DNA from: Orychophragmus violaceus | Taxonomy: Eukaryota; Streptophyta; Magnoliopsida; Brassicales; Brassicaceae | NCBI GenBank assembly: GCA_030180135.1 | Contig: CM058233.1 | Span: 27,003,615 to 27,067,614 of the forward strand | Length of the DNA: 64,000 bases | Direction: 5' to 3' | In this document: positions 1-9,927 of the stretch, piece by piece | How the letters are laid out: each line of letters opens with the position of its first letter | Numbering within the stretch: position 1 is the first letter of the stretch | Made by a program: the position numbers and the translations under genes | The notes under the pieces: model-generated | What the model was told of the DNA's origin: nothing | The model's database searches: none | Seen by the model: only the letters and a program-made list of their open reading frames with translations

Positions 1-1
1 G

Positions 2-1579
2 CCTGTGGAGCCTGAAGTTCGCAGATCCGGAAGGATCCGTCACGAACCCGAGATATACTATGGATTTCTCGTGACCAACTGCAATGATCTAATGATCATT
101 GAAAGTGACGAACCAGCGACCTTCGCGGAAGCAATGATGAGCCCAGACTACGAAAAGTGGCTTGGAGCCTCTAAATCCGAAATGGGATCCATGTCATAAA
201 ACCAAGTATGGTCCTTGGTAGATTTACCTAATGGTGCAAAAGCCATTGAGTGTAAATGGATCTTCAAGAAGAAGATTGATGTCGATGGTAATGTACAAAT
301 TTACAAAGCTAGGTTGGTGGCCAAAGGTTTCAAGCAAATTCATGGTATTGACTATGATGACACCTATTCCCCAGTCGCTATGCTTAAATCCATTTGGATT
401 CTTCTAGCAACTGCCGCTTATTATGATTATGAGATTTGGCAGATGGATGTCAAAACCGCCTTCCTGAATGGAATTCTGGAAGAGGATGAGTATATGACAC
501 AGCCTGAGGGTTTTGTAGATCCTAAGAATGCTGGGAAGGTATGCAAGCTTCATAAATCCATTTATGGATTGAAGCAAGCATCACGGAGTTGGAATCTTCG
601 TTTTGATGAAGCAGTAAAACAATTTGGTTTCATCAAGAACGAGGAAGAACCATGTGTATACAAGAAGACTAGTGGGAGCGGAATTGCGTTTCTTGTACTG
701 TATGTCGATGACATACTTCTTCTCGGTAATGACGTTCCGTTGCTTCAGTCTGTTAAGACTTGGCTCGGAAGTTGTTTTTCCATGAAAGACATGGGAGAAG
801 CCGCCTACATCCTTGGAATCAGAATCTATAGAGATAGAGCGAATAGGCTGATTGGATTGTGCCAGGACACTTATATTGATAAGGTGTTGCACAGATTCAA
901 GATGCAAGATTCCAAGAAGGGCTTCATACCAATGTCTCATGGCATTAGTCTCAGCAAGAAGCAGTGTCCGGCGACACATGCTGGGCGAGAACGCATGGAT
1001 AGGATTCCTTATGCTTCTGCAATAGGATCTATCATGTATGCCATGCTCTGCACTCGTCCAGATGTAGCTTACGCGCTAAGCATGACGAGTAGATACCAAT
1101 CTGATCCAGGGGAAGATCACTGGACAGCTGTCAAGAATATTCTCAAATATTTGAGACATACTAAGGACAAGTTCTTGGTATATGGAGGAAGTGAAGAACT
1201 TGTGGTGAATGGATTCACCGATGCGAGTTTTCAGACGGACAGAGACGATTTTCGATCACAGTTTGGATATGTCTTCTGTCTAAATGGCGGTGCAATGAGC
1301 TGGAAGAGCTCTAAGCAGAATACCGTAGCTGATTCCACGATGGAAGCTGAATATGTTGCTGCTTCAGAAGCGGCAAAGGAAGATGTTTGGATCAAGAAGT
1401 TCATGACTGAACTTGGTGTGGTTCCAAGTATCTTGGAGCCAGTGGCTTTGTTTTGTGACAACAATGGAGCCATTGCTCAGGCGAAAGAACCCAGGTCACA
1501 CCAGAAGTCCAAACACATAGAGAGGAGAAATAAAGATGGAACAAGATGGGATTTGTCCCTCCTGATTAACGGGAGATAA
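2..1579 (+). pseudogene. copia-1 pol remnant: integrase C-end, reverse transcriptase, partial RNase H
   Basis: This is the C-terminal part of a copia polyprotein, which copies element RNA into cDNA. It starts in the linker after integrase (RRSGRIRHEPE), then has a TAA stop at 197-199 in the same frame as the rest. The reverse transcriptase begins at ECKWIFKKK, keeps YKARLVAKGF and the catalytic YVDD (about 702-713), and is followed by RNase H with FTDASF and STMEAEY. At about 1529, after HQKSKHIERR, the frame runs into sequence that is non-coding 3' UTR in copia-3 (near 44138). The last ~55 residues of RNase H and ~700 bp of UTR are therefore missing by one deletion. With a nonsense codon and a truncated RNase H it cannot make a working Pol. 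Confidence 0.88.
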
Positions 1580-1798
1580 ATATCTCAGGGCCTATCGAAG
1601 ATTTAATACTGAGAAAAAATGTGTGGCCGCACTCAAACGAACTGTAGTTCAGTTGTTTGTAATGTTCAGTATGAGATCAGGAGTTCGATAAACACGATGT
1701 TGGCTTAATAAGGATGACACTAATCTTGCCTTATGCCAAATCGAGATATAGAGACAGAAGGATTATAGGAATTGTTGATTCCAGTACAAGTGGGAGAT
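1580..1798 (+). other. copia-1 3' UTR with polypurine tract
   Basis: Non-coding sequence homologous to the end of the copia-3 3' UTR (44150-44436). It ends in the polypurine stretch GTGGGAGA directly before the LTR, where plus-strand DNA synthesis would be primed. The first ~700 bp of the UTR seen in copia-3 are deleted here. Confidence 0.75.
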
Positions 1799-2436
1799 TG
1801 TTGGGATAGTGTCCTGAAATCACACTTGTACTCACTCCTATTGATAGTTGTGTGTCGAGATCAGACATTCGTATAATACTGGGCGGTTGCAATGTTTTGC
1901 TAGAAGCCTCTTGCAATCTGTAAGTCGTTGATTTACTGCCAGTATTATATGATCCTATAGGTCACACACCTAAGCAAACTGGAAGCTTAAATATGGGAAT
2001 GATCATTATGGTAATGATCATGTTAATGTGTATTGGATATACATTAACATCGAGTTTATGGTGGTGTGTCGATCGACACAATATGTGTGTCGATCGACAC
2101 AGATCGGGTTTTCGAAACAGACGTTTCGATTTTATGACTTAAACGAGTTGGCCCGTTAAGAGTGATTCCAGGTCTTAATAAAACTTGGATTTTCGACCTG
2201 GAAGAGTAGCCGTCGTCTTTTTCTTGACAGAGAAAGGAGAAACACCAAAAACTTAGAGATCCCAAAGATCCGGCACTAGCATCCCGGTTTCCAGGTTTGT
2301 GTGCGTGTGTATGTGGTAGAGGCGAAGCATCTGAGTCGCTAGATCTCGTTCACCAATCATTCCGCTGCCAGTGCAAGGTAAGAACGAGGTTGGTAATTTT
2401 CAATATAACAAACCCTAGATCCTAGGAGATCCTACA
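1799..2436 (+). repeat. copia-1 3' LTR
   Basis: Starts TGTTGGGATAGTG right after the polypurine tract and ends CCTACA at the start of the gypsy fragment, 638 bp. It is related to the copia-2 LTR (for example the shared AACCCTAGATCCTAGG near the end) but differs in the last ~50 bp. It carries one paired palindrome at 2066-2100. The 5' partner LTR is outside the window, so age cannot be judged. Confidence 0.8.
2066..2100. repeat. paired palindrome A (14-7-14 bp)
   Basis: Two perfect copies of the palindrome GTGTCGATCGACAC at 2066-2079 and 2087-2100, separated by 7 bp, so centres are 21 bp apart. It lies in the copia-1 LTR. The same geometry recurs in copia-2. Function unknown. Confidence 0.9.
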
Positions 2437-2705
2437 TGGTGTTCATCATCGTGTGGCTACTCCTTATCATCCTCAGACTAGTGGGCAAGCTGAGGTTAAC
2501 AAACAGATCAAGGAGATCTTGGAGAAGACAGTTGGTAAGACAAGGAAGGATTGGTCTACAAAGATGGATGATGCGTTATGGGCCTATAGGACTGCGTTTA
2601 AGACGCCACTTGGTACTACACCGTTTCATCTTCTGTATAGGAAAGCCTGCCACCATCGAGTTGAGCTTGAGCATAAGGTAGTATGGGCTGTGAAGCAGAT
2701 GAACT
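2437..2705 (+). pseudogene. Athila-like Ty3/gypsy integrase, left fragment
   Basis: Encodes the C-terminal catalytic part of a gypsy integrase, with TPYHPQTSGQAE, KDWSTKMDDALWAYRTAFK and GTTPFHLLYRKACHHRVELEHK in order. These motifs fit the Athila/Tat branch. The reading runs to KQMN, where copia-2 interrupts it at 2706. Translation continues past the junction for ~20 meaningless codons inside the copia LTR. The frame resumes at 9561 after the duplicated GAACT. The left edge abuts the copia-1 LTR, and the upstream gag, RT and integrase N-terminus are not in the window. Confidence 0.88.
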
Positions 2706-3385
2706 TGAAGGAATTTCTAGCAGATCCTAATCCAATTAGGCAATCCTGGTCTGAATTCCAAGCCTAGGATCTAGGGTTCATGTAATTGAATCATTGGGAT
2801 CTCAGAATTACTTGGTGATTAGCAGCGGAAGATTGGCAGATAATCGAGATCGCGAAGCACCTCAAACGCTGTGCCTCTACTGGTATCCACACGCACACAA
2901 ACTGAATAGGAGGGATGCTAGTGCCTATAGAGATCCAATCTCTTCAGAGGTTTCTGTTCAAGTTCTGGTGGCTGTCTATTAGGTTAAAAAACAGTTTAGG
3001 TCGACCATATATCTTATATATGTCGACTTAAACCATAACAGAATTAACCAACGATTAAACCGAATTAATCTGGTAATCCGCGAGTTGCATCGATCGACAC
3101 ACTCTTTGTGTCGATCGACACTGCCCCAGAATATTGATATCGAATGCATATCAAATATGCATTCACTAGATCATTACATTAATGATCAACCTCGTCTTTA
3201 ACGTCCAGTTTGCTTAGGTGTGTGACCCTGTAGGATCATATAACACTAACAATGAGTTCTAAACTCATTGATCATAGTGGCTTCTAGCAAAGCATTATGA
3301 CTACCCAGTGTCATATGATTGTCTCATCTCGACAATACGACTTTCTCTCAGAGTAAGTACAATAGATATCAGGACATTCCTAACA
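2706..3385 (-). repeat. copia-2 3' LTR (left copy)
   Basis: 680 bp. Read on the minus strand it begins TGTTAGGAATGTCC and ends AATTCCTTCA. It matches the right LTR except at about seven positions. It contains paired palindrome B (3087-3121), and a polypurine tract (ACAAGTGGGAGATT on the minus strand) lies just outside it at about 3386-3400. Confidence 0.92.
3087..3121. repeat. paired palindrome B (left LTR)
   Basis: GCATCGATCGACAC at 3087-3100 and GTGTCGATCGACAC at 3108-3121 with a 7-bp spacer (ACTCTTT). Centres are 21 bp apart. Repeated exactly in the other LTR at 9262-9296. Confidence 0.9.
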
Positions 3386-4227
3386 ATCTCCCACTTGTAC
3401 TGGAATCATCTATTCCTTCAATCCCTTCGTCACTATATCTCGATCTAGCATAAGGCAAGAACCGTGTCATCCTTATTGAGCCAAGATCATGTTCATCGAA
3501 CTCCGATTTATACTGACAAGACAAACGACTGACAATCACCTCGTTTGAGTGTGGCCACACATTTCTCAGTATCAAATCTTCGATGGACCCTGAGATATTT
3601 ATCTCCTGTTATATAGGAGGGACAAATCCCATCTTGTTCCATCCTTGTTTCTTCACACACTTCATGATACGCCCAATCAATGCCTTTATAGTCACCAGTT
3701 ACGGCTGACGTTTGACAAGGTTAAAGCGGACCAATTCATATGTAAGAAAACATGATGAACTCAGGTCTAAGGACTATACTCTATAGTCGTAATGAAAACT
3801 CTCATGACACTTATATAACTATCCCGTAGAGTTCTCATCAGTGGGTCATGTCCGATCATGTGTTCTCTAACACATATCTATGTGATTGACTTTAATACTC
3901 TTATTAATGACTCCATGAAACTTAGTCATCAGTCACCTCACATATTAGTCTCACACGGTTGTTAATGTCCCATTTTAACAACCTTGACCAGGGACCAATC
4001 ATAATTTATGTCATTTATTATCTATAGGGTTTCATGATCAAGTCACATACTTGATGACCTATAAAATGTCATAAATTACTTTGGGACTATTATTTAATAA
4101 CCATTATTAAATAATACAGATGTCAGATTTCAATAACATAATCAAATTATGTTTATACGAACATCATATCATAACTAAAATTAATAACAATGACTCCCAC
4201 TAAAATTAAGATCACATCTTAAGACAT
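3386..4227 (-). other. copia-2 3' UTR
   Basis: About 840 bp of non-coding sequence homologous, in reverse orientation, to the copia-3 3' UTR (43561-44436), including the stretch matching GATGGAACAAGATGGGATTT. I see no gene in it. Confidence 0.7.
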
Positions 4228-5234
4228 CTAATGCCTTAGCAGTAGCCTGGCCCTCATTCGCCCTTGCTTAGCTTGTGTCGAAAGACACTGCGTCTTGCTA
4301 AGAGTAATACCAAGAGTCATTTGCACGAAGCCCTTCTTGGAATCCTGCATATTGGACATGTGCAAGGCCTTATCACTATAAGTATCTTGACACAATCCAA
4401 TTAGCTTATCCAATCTATCTCTATAGATTCTTATTCCAAGAATGTATACGGTTTCTCCCATAATTTTATCGAAAAACAACTTTCGAATCAAGTCTTAACA
4501 GACTGAAACAATGGAACTTCATTTCCGAGAAGTAGTATGTTATCAACATACAATACTAGAAATGCAACTGCGCTCCCACTAGTCTCTTGTAAACATACGG
4601 TTCCTCTTCGTTCATGACGAAGTCAAACCTTTTGACTGCTTTATCAAAACGAAGATTTCAACTTCGAGATGCTTGCTTCAATCCATAATTGGTTTGATGA
4701 AGCTTGCATATCTTCCTAACTTCATTAGGATCAATGAAAAACTTCAGGTTGTGTCATGTACACATCCTTTTTCCAGAATTCCATTAAGGAAAACTGTTTT
4801 CACATCCATCTGCCAGATCTCATAACCATTATGAGTGGCGGTTGCTAGGAGAATCCGAATGGACATTAGCACGGTGTCTGGGATTAGGTTTCTTCACAGT
4901 CAATACCATGAATTTACTTGAAACCTTTTTGCCACCAACCTAGCTTTGTACATCTGAATATAACCATCCATGTCATCTTTTCTTCTTGAAAATCCATTTA
5001 CTCACAATGGCTTCTACACCATCGGGTAAATCAACCCAAGTCATACTTGGTTCTGTGACATGGATCCCATTTCGGATTCAGCGGCTTTCAGCCATTTTCG
5101 GAGTCAAGGCCCATCATTGCTTCTTCAAAATTCGCAGGCCCGTCACTTTCAATGATCAGTAGATCACGGCAATTGGTTACGAGAAATCCATATTTCTCGG
5201 GTTCGTGACGGATCCTTTCGGATCTGCGAGCTTC

Positions 5235-5460
5235 AGTTTTCTGTAAAAGTCGCGCACACATATCTCATATGTATACTTTTACCACGACCTAATTAACCAA
5301 GATTTAAACCGTAGTTAATTAAGTCATAAACCAAAATCAATATTTGGTTCGCGATCTGTGTCGATCGATGCAACTTTTGTGTCGATCGACACTTCTTCAG
5401 AAACTCGCCATTTAAATGTATATCGAATATACATTCACCAGATCCTTTATAAACTCTAGG
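5235..5460. repeat. ~225-bp non-coding insertion in pol, with paired palindrome C
   Basis: Splits the copia-2 pol between the codons for PAPVVP and the RRSGRIRHEP-type linker, which are contiguous in copia-3 (near 41900). Its sequence resembles part of this element's own LTR (2985-3180): a paired motif flanked by AT-rich inverted-repeat sequence with ATATCGAAT- and TATGCATTCA-type stretches. The pair is GTGTCGATCGATGC (5358-5371) and GTGTCGATCGACAC (5379-5392), 7-bp spacer. I see no clear target duplication. Confidence 0.7.
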
Positions 5461-6254
5461 CACCACAGGTGCAGGTTCTACAACTCTTTGTAGATCCAAC
5501 TGCTGCTCTTCCTCATCAGGTTGAGCAGTCTCCTGTGATTTTAGAATTTCTTTGAGTTGTACTTTTACTCCCACTGTTCTTCTTGGAAAGAAAGTCTTTC
5601 TCAAGAAAACATAGTTCCGAGCAACAAACAATTTGTTCTCGAACTGGTTGTAAAAGTAACATGCCTTGGTTTTGTTAGGACAACCAATGAAGTAGCACTT
5701 ATCAGATTTGGGTGTGAGCTTATCAGAGATTAAACGTTTTATATAAGTCTCGCAACTCCAAATCTCCATGATGGATAAATCAGAAACATTTACATTCCAC
5801 ATCTCATGTGGTATCTCTGTAACTGATTTTGATGGAACTCTATTTAAAGTAAACTCAGACATTTCTAGAGCGTGTTCTTAGAAGGATAATGGAAGATCTA
5901 AGTGACTCATCATTGATCGAACCATATCCAATAAAGTCCGATACAGGAGGAGTGAATTGTGAAACACTTTCACAATCTCTCAGATGATCACTAAATTCTT
6001 GACCTAAGTATTCACCTCCATGATCTCATCGTAGAGGTTTAATACCTTTGCCAAATTTATTCTGTACTTCATTTTGGAACTCTTTGAACTTTTCAAAGAT
6101 TCTGACTTATGCCTTATAAATAAGGCATAACCGTACCTTCTGAAAATATCAGTAAAGGTAATGAAGTACTGAAATTTTCCTCTAGCACTAGTGCTCATCG
6201 GTCCATATACATCCGTATGTATAAAGCCTAATAAGCTTCTGGCCCTTTCATTTT

Positions 6255-6306
6255 GATCGTTCGCAACGTGTATCGACCGACGCACCGTTTGTGTCGATCG
6301 ACACTA
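6255..6306. repeat. ~50-bp insertion in integrase made mostly of paired palindrome D
   Basis: In copia-3 the integrase reads APFNKPTERASELLG without a break. In copia-2, between the codons for APFNK and the equivalent of ERA, there are roughly 45-50 extra bases holding GTATCGACCGACGC (6270-6283), a 7-bp spacer and GTGTCGATCGACAC (6291-6304). Little else has been added, so the pair itself seems to be the inserted unit. Edges are approximate. Confidence 0.72.
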
Positions 6307-6896
6307 CCTTTGTTGAAAGGAGCCTTTGTCGTTTTACTTAATAAACAAGATCCACTTTACTCATTATGATTCTCAATCAGATGAGCCCAAAAGCCCATCA
6401 CTATGGAGCTTCTGAATCTATTTCTCATTTATGTAGCCCAAAACGACAATGCCAGAGAGAAGTTTGACTCGTAACATTTGACTTGAATCTCTTGGTATTA
6501 ATGTTATAGTTAGGCACATTCTGGTTTAGAAGATAAAGTACATTCTCTAATGGATTGCTACTATAAAATATATCACTGTAATCAAATGAATAACACTTAT
6601 TCTTAACTTGAAAACTGATATCCTTCCATATCCAAACAAGGAATAGAAATAATCTTTCTGCTCATAGCAGGTACATAGTAGCAGTTTTAAGTTCAAAACA
6701 TGCCATAAAAGGAAAAACAAATGAAATACTCCTACGGTTAATGCAGCAACTCTTGCTCCATTCCCACGCATAGATCCACTTGTCCTTTCTCCATAATCCT
6801 ACTTTTGCTCAGGCCCTGCACATTTTCACAAAATATGAGTACCACAGCTGGTATCAAATACCCAATAAGTAGGACTATAAGAAGTAACATTTACTT

Positions 6897-7775
6897 CTAT
6901 AACATAATACCTGAAGAAGAAGTCTCGTACGTCTTCTTCAGCTTCTCATAATCTTCCAAGAATTTATTGCAGTTTGTTTTCAAATGCCCATAACCATTAC
7001 AATAACGGCACTTAACATCTTCAGAAGGACTGGTTTTAACCTTAGGAACATGGCCAGACTCGCTTGGATTCACAATCGAGCTCGTCTTGCCATCACCTTT
7101 GTTCTTACCAGGTTTCTTAAACTTTTTACCCTTTTGTACCATAAGGACATTTGGGGTGTCCTTCTTGATGTTAGGTTCAGCAGTCTTAAGCATCCCATGC
7201 AATTCAGTCAACGTCTTCGTCAAGTTGTTCATGTTATAGTTCATAACAAATTGATCATAGCTTGACGGCAGTGACTGTAGAATGATGTCAGTAGCCAACT
7301 CTTGGCTAATGGGACAATCCAGTTTCCTCAGGTTATCAATATAACCCATCATCTTAATGACATGAGGACTAACTGGTTCGCCCTTTGGTAGCTTGCACTC
7401 AATCAGAGATCTAACCGTCTGGTATCTCTGAGTTCGTGCCTGCTCCTGAAACATACTTTTCAGACCAGTGATCATCTGTATTGGCGACTCCACGTACTCA
7501 TATTGCTTCTGCAATTCCGAGTTCATGGTAGCCAACATGAGACAACTCACATCCACCGCATCATTAGAATGCTTATCCCAAGCATCCTTAACTGACTGCC
7601 AGGCATTGGCTCGGTACTTCTTGGGGAGAACTTTCTCAAGGACATAGTCCTTTTTCTCCTGTTTGAGAACAATTCTCAAGTTTCGATACCATTCAAGAAA
7701 GTTGGATCCATTTAACTTGTCCTTCTCAAGGACGGATCGCAGGGAGAAATTGTTACGATGGTTTGTGCTAGACAT
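6897..7775 (-). CDS. copia-2 Gag polyprotein (UBN2-type, CCHC zinc knuckle)
   Basis: Open for 292 codons from an ATG at 7775 to a stop at 6897. Gag forms the virus-like particle that packages element RNA in the cytoplasm. It aligns end to end with the Gag part of copia-3: an N-terminal FSLRSVLEKDKLNGSNF block (copia-3 has FSIRSALEKDKMNGSNF), conserved PVSPHVIKMMGYI and LPSSYDQFVMNYNMN blocks, a basic stretch, and a C-terminal nucleic-acid-binding knuckle CRYCNGYGHLKTNC (CX2CX4HX4C). It is the only intact gene of this element; the frame stops soon after the knuckle (SSGIML), where copia-3 continues into protease. Either the fusion was lost by a nonsense change, or selection kept Gag while Pol decayed. 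Function as Gag is secure by similarity; activity is inference. Confidence 0.85.
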   Translation of the reverse strand: MSSTNHRNNFSLRSVLEKDKLNGSNFLEWYRNLRIVLKQEKKDYVLEKVLPKKYRANAWQSVKDAWDKHSNDAVDVSCLMLATMNSELQKQYEYVESPIQMITGLKSMFQEQARTQRYQTVRSLIECKLPKGEPVSPHVIKMMGYIDNLRKLDCPISQELATDIILQSLPSSYDQFVMNYNMNNLTKTLTELHGMLKTAEPNIKKDTPNVLMVQKGKKFKKPGKNKGDGKTSSIVNPSESGHVPKVKTSPSEDVKCRYCNGYGHLKTNCNKFLEDYEKLKKTYETSSSGIML

Positions 7776-8867
7776 AGCTGAAAAACAAGGGAGGTTTTAG
7801 TTATGATGTTCATGAAATGAGAATTCTTAACTATTAAGGAAACTCGCATTATATTCAAACAATGTTTACTCAGATGAATATAATGATCCAAGACCCTTAC
7901 TTCACTAAACTTGAGTGAGCCACTGGCTATCACCCAAATTTTAGCTATCTAGGTAAGCAACAACTTTGCTAGTTATATTCAATATAACTCTTGGTTGTGG
8001 ATTGACATCTTATGTCCAATCCACCTGATGTCTCTGAGCCCAAAACGATTTTGATGGCCCAGTCAAGTAAACCAATCTCTTAAGTCATGTAATTGTCGAT
8101 GTCTTGCACTGCAAGTCCATCAACACGATTACCTCTGTCTTACTCCTGAAATTGTGGACATCTTTCACTGCAAGTCTATCGCACAATTAAATGGGTCTTG
8201 ACAGTTGACAAGATTGGAAAGACATCAAGTATCACTTGATATTTGGTTGAGGAACGGAACCATTTAAAACGTTCAGTTTTATTATGTTTTAATTCTTCTA
8301 ATTAAATGATTTGTCTTGGTTTGGTTATGTGGTTTCAGGTTCCATAACCTAAACCATCGAATCTTGTGTCGACCGACACTACTTTATTGTCGATCGATGC
8401 TAATTAACCAAAACCAATCTGCGATAACCGATCAATCCAATTGACCCTGTTTTGAATACCGGTCAGTGTCGATCGATGCTACATTAGCATCGGTCGATAC
8501 CAACCTAATCAAACCAATCGCAATTAAACCATTCCCAGTGTTCAACCATCATTAACCAAGTTCGATAACCGGTCCAATCCAATTGAACCGATTCATCAAA
8601 TTCTCGCGAGGTTTGTGTCAACCGACACAACTCTTGTGTCGATCGACACCAGGCGAAACAAATTTTTATTCGGGTTATCCTTCCGTGTCGACCGACACCG
8701 GATTGGTGTCGATCGACACAGGGCGATAAACCCTAATCGATTTTCAATCAAAAAACCTAAAAACTAGATTTTCATGAAAACGAATTTTAGCATGTTTGTA
8801 TCAACTATACAGAGATTCAGATTCAACCAATCTAATCAACATGCTACAGATTCAATAGAACCCTAAG
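7776..8867 (-). other. copia-2 5' leader with four palindrome pairs
   Basis: About 1.1 kb between the primer-binding site and the gag start codon. No coding sequence is seen. Part (about 7900-8260) matches the copia-3 leader just upstream of its gag. The rest (8340-8720) is made of AACC-rich, low-complexity sequence with four pairs of 14-bp near-palindromes. RNA packaging signals normally lie in such leaders; whether the pairs serve that role is not known. Confidence 0.7.
8366..8719. repeat. four paired palindromes E-H in copia-2 leader
   Basis: Pair E: 8366-8379 and 8387-8400. Pair F: 8466-8479 and 8487-8500. Pair G: 8615-8628 and 8636-8649. Pair H: 8685-8698 and 8706-8719. Each unit is a variant of GTGTCGATCGACAC (for example GTGTCGACCGACAC, GCATCGGTCGATAC) and every spacer is exactly 7 bp, so all pairs have a 21-bp period. 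Spacer sequences differ from pair to pair while their length does not. Confidence 0.9.
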
Positions 8868-8879
8868 GCTCTGATACCA
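8868..8879 (-). promoter_or_regulatory. copia-2 tRNA-iMet primer-binding site
   Basis: On the minus strand this reads TGGTATCAGAGC, complementary to the 3' end of initiator methionine tRNA, one base from the right LTR. It is where minus-strand cDNA synthesis starts and fixes the element's orientation. Confidence 0.9.
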
Positions 8880-8880
8880 C

Positions 8881-9560
8881 TGAAGGAATTTCTAGCAGAT
8901 CCTAATCCAATTAGGCAATCCTGGTCTGAATTCCAAGCCTAGGATCTAGGGTTCATGTAATTGAATCATTGGGATCTCAGAATTACCTGGTGATTAGCAG
9001 CGGAAGATTTGCAGATAATCGAGATCGCGAAGCACCTCAAACGCTGTGCCTCTACTGGTATCCACACGCACACAAACTGAACAGGAGGGATGCTAGTGCC
9101 TATAGAGATCCAATCTCTTCAGAGGTTTCTGTTCAAGTTCTGGTGGCTGTCTATTAGGTTAAAAAACAGTTTAGGTCGACCATATATCTTATATATGTCG
9201 ACTTAAACCATAACGGAATTAACCAACGATTAAACCGAATTAATCTGGTAATCCGCGAGTTGCATCGATCGACACACTCTTTGTGTCGATCGACACTGCC
9301 CCAGAATATTGATATCGAATGCATATCAAATATGCATTCACTAGATCATTACATTAATGATCAACCTCGTCTTTAACGTCCAGTTTGCTTAGGTGTGTGA
9401 CCCTGTAGGATCATATAACACTAGCAATGAGTTCTAAACTCATTGATCATAGTGGCTTCTAGCAAAGCATTATGACTACCCAGTGTCATATGATTGTCTC
9501 ATCTCGACAATATGACTTTCTCTCAGAGTAAGTACAATAGATTTCAGGACATTCCTAACA
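8881..9560 (-). repeat. copia-2 5' LTR (right copy)
   Basis: 680 bp, the partner of 2706-3385, ending (plus-strand right edge) in CCTAACA followed by the target duplication GAACT. It would hold the promoter for gag on the minus strand. It carries a palindrome pair at 9262-9296 (units 9262-9275 and 9283-9296). Confidence 0.92.
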
Positions 9561-9927
9561 GAACTTTGATCTGAAGCCTGCAGCAGAGAGGAGATTGGTT
9601 CAGCTGAATGAGTTGGATGAGAATTCAAAGCTGTACAAGGAAAGGACTAAGGAATATCATGACAAGAAGATTGTCGCCAGACAGTTTGAGCCTAATGACC
9701 ATGTACTTTTGTATAACTCTCGTTTGCAATTGTTTCCAGGTAAGCTGCGTTCTAGATGGTCAGGTCCTTTCACGATCAAAGAGGTGCATCCGTATGGTGC
9801 TGTTGTTCTGATCAGCTCAGAAGGTAAGGAGTTCACTGTCAATGGACAAAGGGTGAAGAATTTTTGGGTTAAGGCTGAGATTACAAGAGGTCAGATTCTG
9901 CCTTTGGATGATGCACCCTCTGCCTAA
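9561..9927 (+). pseudogene. Athila-like Ty3/gypsy pol, right fragment (integrase C-terminus)
   Basis: Resumes the integrase interrupted at 2705, beginning at the duplicated GAACT and reading NFDLKPAAERRLVQLNELDE, then KERTKEYHDKKI, HVLLYNSRLQLFPGKLRSRWSGPF and YGAVVLISSEGKEFTVNGQRVK, and ending at a TAA at 9925-9927. This is the normal C-terminal tail of Athila-type integrase, complete here. The stop and the GTGGGAGGCAACCCAC stretch that follows (about 9969-9985) are typical of the region after pol in Athila elements. With the left piece it shows a single gypsy pol carrying a copia insertion. Confidence 0.88.

Larger units (their letters stand above)
1..2436 (+). mobile_element. Ty1/copia retrotransposon, 3' part (copia-1)
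   Basis: The window opens inside the pol gene of a plus-strand copia element and reaches its 3' LTR at 1799-2436. The protein and 3' UTR closely match copia-3 (37305-45118), so they are one family. The gag, protease and integrase core lie outside the window. The LTR ends in CCTACA, and the next bases (TGGTG) begin the Athila-like integrase fragment, so this element probably inserted into that gypsy element too. The left TSD cannot be checked from this window. Confidence 0.9.
4228..6896 (-). pseudogene. copia-2 pol remnant: protease, integrase, RT, RNase H lost
   Basis: Reading right to left, pieces of a copia Pol can be followed but with many stops and frame changes. The protease region (about 6750-6890) lacks a clean D-T/S-G triad. 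Integrase is broken by a ~50-bp insertion near 6255-6305 carrying a palindrome pair, then continues as GFIHTDVYGPMSTSARGKFQYFITF (6004-6285). The integrase C-end is readable at 5462-5862, then a ~225-bp non-coding insertion (about 5235-5460) holds another pair. RT fragments such as YGLKQASRS and LGIRIYRDR follow. RNase H is almost entirely deleted near 4260. No functional enzyme can be made. Copia-3 gives the intact reference for each segment. Confidence 0.88.
2706..9560 (-). mobile_element. complete Ty1/copia element with intact gag and degraded pol (copia-2)
   Basis: Bounded by 680-bp LTRs at 2706-3385 (3') and 8881-9560 (5') and by an exact 5-bp target duplication GAACT (2701-2705, 9561-9565). 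The minus strand is coding: tRNA primer site next to the right LTR, then a long leader, gag, decayed protease, integrase and RT, 3' UTR and polypurine tract. I count about seven differences between the LTRs by eye, about 1%, so insertion is recent. The pol lesions are much heavier than that age predicts, which points to copying in trans. It sits in the Athila-like integrase. Confidence 0.93.

Noticed and set aside
2066..9296. CRISPR-like array of short repeats
   Set aside because: The genome is plant nuclear, units come only in pairs and spacers are 7 bp.
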